From NCBI RefSeq assembly GCF_013046825.1, contig NZ_CP053187.1, positions 2,638,001-2,702,000 on the forward strand: a stretch of 64,000 bases of DNA. Reading direction: 5' to 3'. The notes beneath the pieces are model-generated. The model had not been told where the DNA came from and ran no database searches. It saw nothing but the letters and a program-made list of their open reading frames with translations. Of this stretch, positions 17,645 to 26,131 are shown in pieces. Position 1 is the stretch's first letter. Each line of letters opens with the position of its first letter. Position numbers and translations under genes: made by a program. Origin of the DNA: Turicibacter sanguinis (lineage in GTDB: Bacteria > Bacillota_I > Bacilli_A > MOL361 > Turicibacteraceae).

Positions 17645-18424
17645 CTACACCTCCTTTTTCTTTCTAATTGAAAGATTATTTGAAATTAAAACTGAAATTA
17701 ATACAAAACTTACCATAATAGTCGCTAAAGCATTAACAGTCGGACGAATTCCTCGTTTTGCCATTGAATAAACTTCAATGGATAAGTTTGTCGCACCATT
17801 TCCAGCTGTAAAGTAACTAATCACAAAGTCATCAATCGACATCGTAAAGGCCATTAAGGCTCCTGCCATAATTCCTGGCATAATCTCTGGAATAACGACT
17901 TTACGAATCGCTTGCATCGGTGTAGCACCTAAATCCATTGCCGCTTCAGCCATATTCGGATTCATCGCATAAAGACGAGGTAAAACAGATAAAACAACGT
18001 AAGGAATACAGAACATGATATGAGCAAGTAGCATGGTCGTAAATCCAAAGTTTAATTTAACGGTTTTAAAGAGCATCATTAAGGCAACCGCAATCACGAT
18101 ATCTGGACTAATAACTGGCAAATAGTTAATATTTAAAACAAAGGCTTTCGTTTTCTTTGTTAGTTTATAAATTCCAATCGAGGTAAAGGTTCCAACGACA
18201 ACCGAAATAGCTGTGGCAATAACGGCCACAACCACGGTATATAAGACGGCTGTTTGCATTTTGCTATCTTGGAACAACTCTTGATACCATTGAAGTGAAA
18301 ATCCAGTCCACTTTCCGCTCGATTTTGATTCGTTAAACGAGAATAAAATAAGAACGCCAATCGGTGCATATAAGAAAAGGAACATTAAAGCTAAGTAACA
18401 TCTTGATAACCACTTATTTACCAT
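17645..18424 (-). CDS. potC: Spermidine/putrescine ABC transporter permease PotC
   Basis: 259 residues from the ATG at 18424, with six membrane helices and the EAA loop EAAMDLGATPMQAIRKVVIP near residue 170. It forms the channel with PotB. The frame is open further upstream, but GGAGGTG at 18432-18438 fits this ATG and the earlier residues are polar and not family-like. The start overlaps the end of potB by seven bases, so the two are translationally coupled. Confidence 0.93.
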   Translation of the reverse strand: MVNKWLSRCYLALMFLFLYAPIGVLILFSFNESKSSGKWTGFSLQWYQELFQDSKMQTAVLYTVVVAVIATAISVVVGTFTSIGIYKLTKKTKAFVLNINYLPVISPDIVIAVALMMLFKTVKLNFGFTTMLLAHIMFCIPYVVLSVLPRLYAMNPNMAEAAMDLGATPMQAIRKVVIPEIMPGIMAGALMAFTMSIDDFVISYFTAGNGATNLSIEVYSMAKRGIRPTVNALATIMVSFVLISVLISNNLSIRKKKEV

Positions 18425-19263
18425 GGTAAGGCACCTCCTGCTTGTCCATCTGAATCGAATTTTTTCATCAACCAGATTGAAAGTAAGATAAAGAGCATCA
18501 GAATCATGGATAAAGCTGATCCAAAGTACCAATTACCTGTTAATAAGAATTGTTTTTCAATTAAGTTCCCAATCATCATAAATTGTCCACCACCAAGTAA
18601 CTGTGGAATGACGAACGTACTCACAGCCGGTAAGAAGACCATGATAATTCCTGTAATAATCCCTGGTAATGTTAACGGAAATACGACACGGGTAAAGACT
18701 TGTTTGCTATTAGCTCCTAAATCACGGGCCGCATCAATCAAGTTCTTATCTACTTTAGAGATAGCCGTATGAATTGGTAACACCATAAACGGCAAGAAGT
18801 TATAAACCATCCCTAACATAATTGAAAAATCAGAATACATAATGTCCACGGGCGCAATTCCGAAGAAATCTAAAATATTATTCAAAATACCATTTTTTCC
18901 AAGAATTGAGATCCATGCATACGTACGTAATAACATGTTAATCCACATTGGCATAATAAATAATAGTAAAATAGAAGATTGTCGTTTGGGAGATAATTGA
19001 GCAATAATCCAAGCTAGTGGATACCCAAACATAAAACATAATAATGTCGAAACAAAGGCGATCCATAACGAACGCCCAAGAGTTGCAATATAGATTGGAT
19101 TAAAGAATTTAACATAATTTTCAAGCGTAAATCTGAAGGCCATTGGATTTCCATCACTTGGATCAATGATACTATATAAGAAAATCAAAATCATTGGGAT
19201 GATGATCATGATTGAAATCCACACAATATAAGGATAACTTAAACGTTTTGTTGATTCATGCAT
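18418..19263 (-). CDS. potB: Spermidine/putrescine ABC transporter permease PotB
   Basis: 281 residues with six membrane helices and the EAA loop DAARDLGANSKQVFTRVVFP near residue 178. It pairs with PotC to form the import channel. The ATG lies three bases after the stop of potA, and its own end overlaps potC. Confidence 0.93.
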   Translation of the reverse strand: MHESTKRLSYPYIVWISIMIIIPMILIFLYSIIDPSDGNPMAFRFTLENYVKFFNPIYIATLGRSLWIAFVSTLLCFMFGYPLAWIIAQLSPKRQSSILLLFIMPMWINMLLRTYAWISILGKNGILNNILDFFGIAPVDIMYSDFSIMLGMVYNFLPFMVLPIHTAISKVDKNLIDAARDLGANSKQVFTRVVFPLTLPGIITGIIMVFLPAVSTFVIPQLLGGGQFMMIGNLIEKQFLLTGNWYFGSALSMILMLFILLSIWLMKKFDSDGQAGGALPW

Positions 19264-19266
19264 GAG

Positions 19267-20310
19267 CTATACCCCAACTTCCATGACATGAATATCAGCT
19301 GGAGCAACTGTCATCCCAACTTCTGCCCCGACTTCTGCACTTTGTGTACTATGTACAATATATTCGCGCCCCTCGACCATCACAATAATTTCATAATGAA
19401 CCCCTTTGAAGATGACCGTATCTACAACTCCTGTAAAGGCTCCCTTATCTTTTGAAACAATTTGTAAATCCTCAGGACGAATGACGATATCAACTACTTC
19501 ATTTGCATTGTATCCTCGATCGACACATTCAAAAACATGATTTTCAAATTCAACTTTGTAATCTTCAAGCATCACTCCGCGGACAATGTTACTTTCTCCA
19601 ATGAAGTTTGCAACAAAACGATTACGTGGCTCATTGTAAATATCAACTGGTGTTCCAATTTGTTGAATTAATCCATCATTTAAGACAACAATGGTATCCG
19701 ACATCGTTAAGGCTTCTTCTTGATCATGAGTAACAAAAATAAACGTAATTCCCATTTCACGTTGGATTTCTTTTAATTCATATTGCATGTCTTGTCGTAA
19801 TTTTAAGTCAAGCGCTCCTAATGGTTCATCAAGTAAAAGAACTTTTGGACGATTAACTAAGGCACGAGCAATCGCAATACGTTGCTGTTGTCCTCCAGAT
19901 AATGAATCGATACGACGATTAGCATAATCAAAAAGTTTAACCATTTTCAACATACGGTTTACACGTTCTTTAACTTCAGACTCTGGCACTTTTTTCATTC
20001 TTAATCCAAATGCGATGTTATCGAACACGTTTAAGTGCGGAAATAACGCATATTTTTGGAAAACTGTATTAATTTCACGTTTATAAGATGGAATTTGAAT
20101 AAGGTCTTTTCCATCAAACTTTACCTCACCCGATGTCGGTGTATCAAATCCACCAATAATACGAAGAAGGGTTGTTTTACCGCAACCAGATGGTCCTAAT
20201 AAGGTAACAAATTCATTTTGATGAATCGTTAAATCGATTCCTTTTAAAATAATGTCCCCATCGTATTCTTTTGTTAAATTTTTAATCTCAACTAATGGCA
20301 CTTTTGTCAT
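19267..20310 (-). CDS. potA: Spermidine/putrescine ABC transporter ATPase PotA
   Basis: 347 residues. Walker A GPSGCGKT is at 39-46, the Q-loop near 85, signature LSGGQQQR and Walker B VLLLDEP near 138-160, and a C-terminal TOBE-type regulatory domain covers about 235-347 ([10 protein letters not shown]). It hydrolyses ATP to drive PotBC. It follows the XRE-cupin regulator gene by 21 bases and leads the transporter genes. Confidence 0.94.
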   Translation of the reverse strand: MTKVPLVEIKNLTKEYDGDIILKGIDLTIHQNEFVTLLGPSGCGKTTLLRIIGGFDTPTSGEVKFDGKDLIQIPSYKREINTVFQKYALFPHLNVFDNIAFGLRMKKVPESEVKERVNRMLKMVKLFDYANRRIDSLSGGQQQRIAIARALVNRPKVLLLDEPLGALDLKLRQDMQYELKEIQREMGITFIFVTHDQEEALTMSDTIVVLNDGLIQQIGTPVDIYNEPRNRFVANFIGESNIVRGVMLEDYKVEFENHVFECVDRGYNANEVVDIVIRPEDLQIVSKDKGAFTGVVDTVIFKGVHYEIIVMVEGREYIVHSTQSAEVGAEVGMTVAPADIHVMEVGV

Positions 20311-20331
20311 ACCAGATCCTCCTCAAAATAA

Positions 20332-20874
20332 CTAGAAAGTTGGTGGCGTCGCGACCCAAAGTACAGATGCAGGTGCTTTTGAACTGTTCTTTAACTTGTG
20401 GTCAACATCTGCTTTATAATAAAAACTCTCGCCTTTTTTCACTTTATATCGTTTAGTTCCCAGGACAAGCTCAACTTCTCCTTTTAACACATAACCAAAT
20501 TCCTCACCATGGTGAGGCTCATCATCATATGACATTCCACCTGGTTCTAAATCCACAATGATCGGCTCCATTTCATTCTTTTGAGCATTTGGAATAATCC
20601 AGCGAATGGTCATATTATAATCTAACTCTTCTTTTATAAATACATCTTCACGTTGAAAAACAACTTTCTGATCATTTTTTTCTTCAGCAAAAAACTCACC
20701 AAGAGTTGTTCCTAGTGCTTCTAATATATCAACAAGGGTTGCGATCGATGGTGAAGCTAAATCACGTTCTACCTGTGAGATATATCCTTTTGTTAATTCG
20801 GTACGATCAGCTAATTCTTCTTGTGTTAACTGAAGTTCCATTCGTAAACGCCTAATTTTTTCTCCGATTATCAT
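20332..20874 (-). CDS. XRE-family regulator with C-terminal cupin domain
   Basis: 180 residues: a helix-turn-helix of the XRE type at about 7-60 (LTQEELADRTELTKGYISQVERD) and a cupin barrel at about 105-178 with the metal-type motif EPHHGEEFGYVLKGEVEL. Regulators of this design (PuuR type) sense small ligands such as polyamines in the cupin. As the first gene of the pot operon it probably controls its own operon (inference). The short palindrome at 20905-20919, between promoter and start, would be a suitable autoregulatory operator. Confidence 0.88.
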   Translation of the reverse strand: MIIGEKIRRLRMELQLTQEELADRTELTKGYISQVERDLASPSIATLVDILEALGTTLGEFFAEEKNDQKVVFQREDVFIKEELDYNMTIRWIIPNAQKNEMEPIIVDLEPGGMSYDDEPHHGEEFGYVLKGEVELVLGTKRYKVKKGESFYYKADVDHKLKNSSKAPASVLWVATPPTF

Positions 20875-20938
20875 GGCAACACCTCAACTTTTCGACTAAA
20901 TAAATAAACTATTTGTTTACTAATAATAAACCTATTCT

Positions 20939-20966
20939 ATTATATAATTAATCAATAGTTTGTCAA
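20939..20966 (-). promoter_or_regulatory. Sigma-A promoter of the XRE-potABCD operon
   Basis: TTGACA (20961-20966) and TATAAT (20939-20944), both perfect, with a 16-bp spacer. Confidence 0.8.
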
Positions 20967-21121
20967 TATCTTAACTAGATAAAAATATACTTATTTTCAC
21001 AGTTTTATCGATATTTGCCTAAATGTGTGCCACTTTACTTAGTGTCTCCGAAATTAAATTGTTTAATAAACGAATTAATTAAAATGTTAATAAATCTTAA
21101 GAAAGTTCAAGCTTTAACAAA

Positions 21122-21151
21122 TTGACATGGTATTTTTAAACAGAGTATAAT
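21122..21151 (+). promoter_or_regulatory. Sigma-A promoter of the PASTA gene
   Basis: TTGACA (21122-21127) and TATAAT (21146-21151), both perfect, spacer 18 bp. The transcript would have a leader of about 80 nt. Confidence 0.8.
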
Positions 21152-21236
21152 GATTGTATTCTAATTAAAGGATATTTAAACATTTTAAGGAGAAAATTAA
21201 CTAATTTAGGTAGGTAACGTGTTATAGGAGGAAAGT

Positions 21237-22805
21237 ATGAGTCAGAAAAATAATGATTTTTTTAATCAATTTTTAAACAATGAATTACCAAAAGAAACAC
21301 CTCTTGAATCAAAACCTTATGAAAAAGCATTTACGCAACAACCCGTCAAATCAACACCAACACCCAAAATTGAAGTAGATTTACGTCAAACGGTCAAATC
21401 AGAACCAGAAAAAGTTGAAGTAAATTCACCAAAAGGACCCGGTGTTTCAATTAAAACAGATGAAAAATATGAACGTTTTATTAATCCTAATAAAAAAAGA
21501 AATCAAATCATTGCCTTAATAACAGGTGCCGTTGCCGTTTTATCTGTTATTTTCTATCTTATCTTTGGGAATAAGGTAGAGGTTCCTGATTTCTCAGCCT
21601 ATACGCCTTCGCAAATTGCGACATGGGGAACCAAAAATAACATGACGATGTTATATGTCGAAGAATATAATCACGAGTTTGAAAAAGGAACACTTATTTC
21701 ACAAAATATCGCACCCGGTAAGAAAGTAAAAAAAGGGGGCGAGATGACGTTGGTGATGTCTCTTGGAATCGATCCTGAAGTCATCGTGACACTTCCAGAT
21801 TTTGATGAAACATGGACAACCGACGAATTAATGAACTGGATTGATGAAAATAATTTAATGAATGCGACCATTAAAAATTTAGCAGATGAAACCATTGAAA
21901 AAAATCACTTTATTAAATCGGATTTAGATAAAGACCTAACCGAAATTAAACGTAAGACAAAAGTAACGTTTTATGTTTCAACAGGTTCACCTTTTATGAT
22001 GAGCATGATTGATTTAAAAACTAAAACAGAAGATGATGTCAAAGCATGGGCTCAAAAAAACAACGTAACCGTCGTATATGAGAAAGTGGCGCATGATACG
22101 GTGCCAGAAAACCAAATCATCACTCAAAGCATTGAACCAGAAATTGAATTTAATCCAAAAACTGAAACACTAACGGTTGAAGTTTCAACAGGACCTGGTA
22201 TTACAGTGCCAAGTCTAAATTCAATGACGATTGAAGAAATCAAGGCTTGGGCGACTGCAAATACAGTAAACTTAATGTTGACTGAAAAATACCATAACTC
22301 GGTGGCAGCTAATACGATTATCGAATCGAGTATTTCTTCTGGTGAAGTGATTAAAAAAGGCGATTTAGTCACAATTACAATATCACTTGGTAAAGTAGGC
22401 GTAAAAAATTTCATCGGAGATACTGAAATTTCATTTATGGAATGGGTAGATGAGCAAAATTTAAAAGGTGCTAATATTACGCCATCGATTACCTATCAAT
22501 ATGTTGACTCAGCTGAGAAAAATAAAATTATTGCGCAATCTCTTTATGATCGCCGTGTTGAAACAGGTGCTAATATTCAAATCGTTGTTAACCTTGGCGG
22601 TCATTTAACAGTTCCTGCCTTAACAGGATTATCTGAATATGATGCTCGTCAAACTTGCGAGTATAGCGGATTAACGTGTGTCTTTACTTATGACTATTCA
22701 AATGCTCCTGATGGAACCATTGCAAGTCAGGATCGTCAAGCAGGATACAATGCAAGTGAAGGTGATATTATGAACGTCATTATTTCTAAAGGTCCACGTC
22801 CTTAA
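21237..22805 (+). CDS. Membrane-anchored protein with multiple PASTA repeats, no kinase domain
   Basis: 522 residues. A polar, Pro/Lys-rich cytoplasmic part (1-88) is followed by one membrane helix (about 89-110) and then five to six PASTA-like repeats to the end, each with a VPxF/L-type start and a closing VxVSxG (MTLVMSLG, LTVEVSTGPG, VTISLGK, IQIVVNLGG, NVIISKGP). PASTA repeats bind muropeptides or beta-lactam-like ligands and are usually the sensor of Ser/Thr kinases or of class B penicillin-binding proteins; here neither enzyme domain is attached. The last repeat carries two Cys (TCEYSGLTC) that could form a disulfide outside the cell. GGAGG lies upstream of the ATG. A role in cell-wall sensing is inference. 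Confidence 0.8.
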   Translation: MSQKNNDFFNQFLNNELPKETPLESKPYEKAFTQQPVKSTPTPKIEVDLRQTVKSEPEKVEVNSPKGPGVSIKTDEKYERFINPNKKRNQIIALITGAVAVLSVIFYLIFGNKVEVPDFSAYTPSQIATWGTKNNMTMLYVEEYNHEFEKGTLISQNIAPGKKVKKGGEMTLVMSLGIDPEVIVTLPDFDETWTTDELMNWIDENNLMNATIKNLADETIEKNHFIKSDLDKDLTEIKRKTKVTFYVSTGSPFMMSMIDLKTKTEDDVKAWAQKNNVTVVYEKVAHDTVPENQIITQSIEPEIEFNPKTETLTVEVSTGPGITVPSLNSMTIEEIKAWATANTVNLMLTEKYHNSVAANTIIESSISSGEVIKKGDLVTITISLGKVGVKNFIGDTEISFMEWVDEQNLKGANITPSITYQYVDSAEKNKIIAQSLYDRRVETGANIQIVVNLGGHLTVPALTGLSEYDARQTCEYSGLTCVFTYDYSNAPDGTIASQDRQAGYNASEGDIMNVIISKGPRP

Positions 22806-22810
22806 CTCCT

Positions 22811-22839
22811 AAAAGACCCGAATTTTTTTCGGGTCTTTT
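22811..22839 (+). terminator. Terminator of the PASTA gene
   Basis: A 12-bp stem aaaagacccgaa (22811-22822) with ttcgggtctttt (22828-22839), followed by A/T sequence. Confidence 0.88.
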
Positions 22840-22871
22840 AAATTTAAATAAAAATGGTTTTCCCTAAAAAT

Positions 22872-22914
22872 AAAAAAACGTCTCAGTAGCAAAGTGCCAC
22901 TTAGACGTTTTTTT
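22872..22914. terminator. Terminator of typA
   Basis: aaaaaaacgtct (22872-22883) pairs with agacgttttttt (22903-22914), with partial pairing inside the loop. It lies 10 bases beyond the typA stop. Confidence 0.82.
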
Positions 22915-22923
22915 AATGAAACA

Positions 22924-24750
22924 TTACTCAGCATTACGTTTACGTTTGTCGTATTTTTTACGCTCATTTGTATCTAAGATTTTTTTACGTAGACGAACTG
23001 ATGTTGGGGTAATCTCAACTAATTCATCTTCGTTAATATATTCTAAGGCGTATTCGAGTGTAATTAAGCGTGGTTTCTTTAATACCACTGTATTATCTTT
23101 ACCAGCTGAACGACAGTTTGTTAATTGTTTTGCACGCGTTACGTTTACGGCTAAATCTAAATCTTTGTTGTTTTCTCCCACGATCATCCCTTCATATACG
23201 GCAGCTCCTGGTTCGATAAACATGATTCCGCGATCTTCAAGTCCCATTAAACCGTAGTTTGTTGCTTTTCCGTTTTCCATTGAAACTAAAGCCCCATTTT
23301 TACGTTCTCCGACTGAACCTTTTTCCATCGGACGGTATTCAGAGAAAGTATGGTTAATGATTCCGTAACCTTTTGTTAAAGTTAAGAATTCTGTCATGAA
23401 TCCAATTAAAGCACGTGATGGTACATCATAAATTAAACGAACTTGTCCATTTTCATTATGAATCATATTTTGTAATTGACCTTTACGGTATCCCATGGCT
23501 TCAATCACACTTCCGACATGCTCTTCAGGTGACTCAATTTGAACATATTCATATGGTTCGCATAAGACACCATCGATTTCACGGATGATAACTTCTGGTT
23601 TTGAAACTTCAAGTTCGAATCCTTCACGACGCATATTTTCAAGTAAGATTGATAAGTGAAGTTCTCCACGACCTGAAACAACCCACTCTTCTTTCGTTCC
23701 AACACGTTCAACTAATAATGAAACATCACGTTGAATTTCTTTATATAAACGCTCATCAATTTTAGAAGCTGTGACGTGTTTTCCTTCTTGTCCTGAGAAT
23801 GGAGATGAGTTCGTTGAGAATGTCATTTTTAACGTTGGTTCATCAATATGTAAAATTGGTAATGCTTCTTCATGACCGATTTCACAAACCGTCTCACCTA
23901 CGTTGATATCAGGTAATCCAGCAATGGCTACAATATCTCCAGCTTCTGCTGATTCAATTTCGATACGTTTTAATCCTAAGAATCCGAATAATTTCGTGAT
24001 ACGGAATTGTTGAGTTGTTCCATCTAAACGACAAATTGAAACCATTTGGTTCACATTAATCGTTCCGCGTACAACACGTCCTACCCCAATACGCCCTACA
24101 TATTCATTATAGTCTAATAAAGCAGGTTGGAATTGAAGTGTACCGTTTGGATCCATTCCTGGATCTGGAATGTTTTCTAAAATAGATTCAAAAATAGATT
24201 CCATGTTTTCTTCTTGATCCGCAGGATCTGAACTTAAGCTTGCTGTTCCGTTTAAAGCTGAACAGTAAACAACTGGGAATTCTAATTGATCATCATCTGC
24301 CCCTAATTCAATGAATAATTCTAACACTTCATCGACTACTTCCTCTGGACGAGCAGCAGGACGGTCAATTTTATTAACCACAACGATTGGTGTTAATTTT
24401 TGTTCTAATGCTTTCTTTAAGACGAAACGAGTTTGAGGCATTGTTCCTTCGTAAGCATCAACAACTAATAAAACACCATCTACCATGTTCATGATACGCT
24501 CAACTTCCCCTGCAAAGTCAGCATGTCCTGGTGTATCTAAAATGTTAATACGATAATCTTTATAATCAATCGCAGTATTTTTCGCTAAAATCGTAATTCC
24601 ACGTTCACGTTCGATATCATTTGAATCCATCACGCGATCAGCAACTGCTTCATTTTCACGGAATGTTCCCGCTTGGCGAAGTAATTGATCGACTAAAGTC
24701 GTTTTACCATGATCAACGTGGGCAATAATGGCAATATTTTTAATATTCAT
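22924..24750 (-). CDS. typA: Ribosome-associated GTPase TypA/BipA
   Basis: 608 residues from the ATG at 24750. AHVDHGKTT (10-18), [16 protein letters not shown] and NKIDRP define the GTPase; domains II, III and V are followed by the BipA-specific C-terminal domain with [13 protein letters not shown] and [13 protein letters not shown]. It assists 50S assembly and growth at low temperature or under stress. The frame begins three codons earlier with a GTG, but AGAGGTG is spaced six bases from the ATG chosen here. Confidence 0.95.
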   Translation of the reverse strand: MNIKNIAIIAHVDHGKTTLVDQLLRQAGTFRENEAVADRVMDSNDIERERGITILAKNTAIDYKDYRINILDTPGHADFAGEVERIMNMVDGVLLVVDAYEGTMPQTRFVLKKALEQKLTPIVVVNKIDRPAARPEEVVDEVLELFIELGADDDQLEFPVVYCSALNGTASLSSDPADQEENMESIFESILENIPDPGMDPNGTLQFQPALLDYNEYVGRIGVGRVVRGTINVNQMVSICRLDGTTQQFRITKLFGFLGLKRIEIESAEAGDIVAIAGLPDINVGETVCEIGHEEALPILHIDEPTLKMTFSTNSSPFSGQEGKHVTASKIDERLYKEIQRDVSLLVERVGTKEEWVVSGRGELHLSILLENMRREGFELEVSKPEVIIREIDGVLCEPYEYVQIESPEEHVGSVIEAMGYRKGQLQNMIHNENGQVRLIYDVPSRALIGFMTEFLTLTKGYGIINHTFSEYRPMEKGSVGERKNGALVSMENGKATNYGLMGLEDRGIMFIEPGAAVYEGMIVGENNKDLDLAVNVTRAKQLTNCRSAGKDNTVVLKKPRLITLEYALEYINEDELVEITPTSVRLRKKILDTNERKKYDKRKRNAE

Positions 24751-24958
24751 GCTTTGCACCTCTATCTGGCTAGATTAAAAAATTCATACTCGATTATTAT
24801 ACAACAAAAAAGGAATAATGTATCGAAAAATGATATCATTTTATGAAAATTTTTCAAAAGCACTTTCAAAAGAGACATAAATAAAGTTGTTTTGTCGAAA
24901 TCTCTTATAGTTTGGACGGCTTGACGAACACTATCCTTTGTTATTTATAGCAAAAAAA

Positions 24959-24983
24959 AGCAAAACTTATGAAAAGTCTTGCT
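24959..24983 (-). terminator. Terminator of holA
   Basis: A 10-bp stem with one G-U pair (24959-24968 with 24974-24983), followed by eight T residues on the minus strand; it overlaps the holA stop codon. Confidence 0.8.
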
Positions 24984-25962
24984 AATATCGTGATTTTAAA
25001 TTGAGAATAAACATTTCAAGTGCTAATTCCTTTTTTAAAAGACCTGTTTTAATCTTATAATCAATTTGAGCTAATTGGTATAAATAACTTTGAATTAAGT
25101 CTAACTCAAAACGATGAGATTGTCCGTGAATTAATTTAACACGATAGGGATGTACATTTAATGTTTTAGCCACTTCTGCTTCACGGTATCCTTGACGACT
25201 TAGCTGAATAACCTGTGACATTAAGCGGAATTGATTCGCGATCATAATTAAAATTTTAAAGGGTTCCTCATTTTGCGTGAGTAAGTCCTGGTAAATAAGA
25301 TAAGCATCTTTTACTTTTTGTTGCATCAAAGCATCTGTTAGTAAGAATATGTTATCCTCTAACTGTCTTGGAACTAGCAGATGAATTAAGTCAACAGATA
25401 AATATTTAGAGGTCGCATCATCTAAAAAATATAAAAAGATTTTATCTAGTTCTTGATACATTAAATCAAGCTTAGCATGCGTGAACTTCACTAATAACTC
25501 GACTGCACGAGGATCAAATTCAATGCCTTCTTCTTTTAATTTTTTTTGGGCCCATTGGATGAGCGTGGTTTCTGAGTAAGTTTCAAAGGTAAAAAACTCC
25601 GACTGCTTCTTTAATAACTTCACCACTTTTTTACGTTCATCTAATTTATCATAAGGGGCATAAATAATTAAAATATTATCACTAATCGGATGCTCTAAAA
25701 ACGCCATAAACTTTTCTAAATCATGATTTAATTCGCCTTTTGAATCTTTTCCAGTTAAAAATAAAGGATTCTTCACTAAAATGGCTTTTCGATTACTTAA
25801 AAAAGCAACTGTTTGCAAATCAAACAACGCTTCCTGAATCGTTGATTCTTTCATATCATAAGAGATGACATCAAACGATTCAATTTGATGTTGCTCTAAA
25901 ATTTCATTAATTTTCTTTTCACAAAGAACAGATTGTTCACCAAGGATCGTATAAATGGCCAT
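24982..25962 (-). CDS. holA: DNA polymerase III delta subunit HolA
   Basis: 326 residues, the usual length for the clamp-loader delta subunit. The N-terminal LGEQSVLCEKKINEIL and central FLSNRKAILVKNPLFL match the AAA+-like delta fold, which lacks a Walker A motif. It opens the beta sliding clamp within the clamp-loader complex. As in Bacillus it follows comEC, here after a 169-bp gap that contains an inverted-repeat cluster. Confidence 0.92.
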   Translation of the reverse strand: MAIYTILGEQSVLCEKKINEILEQHQIESFDVISYDMKESTIQEALFDLQTVAFLSNRKAILVKNPLFLTGKDSKGELNHDLEKFMAFLEHPISDNILIIYAPYDKLDERKKVVKLLKKQSEFFTFETYSETTLIQWAQKKLKEEGIEFDPRAVELLVKFTHAKLDLMYQELDKIFLYFLDDATSKYLSVDLIHLLVPRQLEDNIFLLTDALMQQKVKDAYLIYQDLLTQNEEPFKILIMIANQFRLMSQVIQLSRQGYREAEVAKTLNVHPYRVKLIHGQSHRFELDLIQSYLYQLAQIDYKIKTGLLKKELALEMFILNLKSRY

Positions 25963-26002
25963 AAAAACACCTCAGTCCCTATTTTATCACACTAAGGGCT
26001 CT

Positions 26003-26102
26003 GTCACAACCAAACACTTATCGTCCGTATTTTCTTTTGGTGTGACTTTTTTGTTTTTTTTATTGTGAGATTCAATTTGGTACTATACTTTTTCGTTGTG
26101 AC
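26003..26102. repeat. Inverted-repeat cluster between comEC and holA
   Basis: The 8-mer gtcacaac (26003-26010) is repeated inverted at 26095-26102 (gttgtgac), and a third, variant copy lies inverted at 26035-26045 (tttggtgtgac) and pairs with the first. The inner hairpin is followed on the plus strand by a long T run. The left tip, ggctctgtcacaacc, and the inward-facing terminator-like hairpin resemble the layout of the ISL3 end at 28986. It may be the remnant of an IS or a small mobile repeat. Confidence 0.4.
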
Positions 26103-26131
26103 TTTATTTAGAGAATTGTCTAATTTTTTAA

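Larger units (their letters stand above)
20875..21236. other. Divergent regulatory region between the pot operon and the PASTA gene
   Basis: This 362-bp gap holds outward promoters for both neighbours and a candidate operator taaac-N5-gttta at 20905-20919, downstream of the pot promoter. No gene is seen; the middle (about 20970-21115) is AT-rich without clear structure. Confidence 0.6.

Noticed and set aside
18425-18532. Longer N-terminus of PotC
   Set aside because: A Shine-Dalgarno site fits the ATG at 18424, and the extension lies inside potB with no membrane-protein character.
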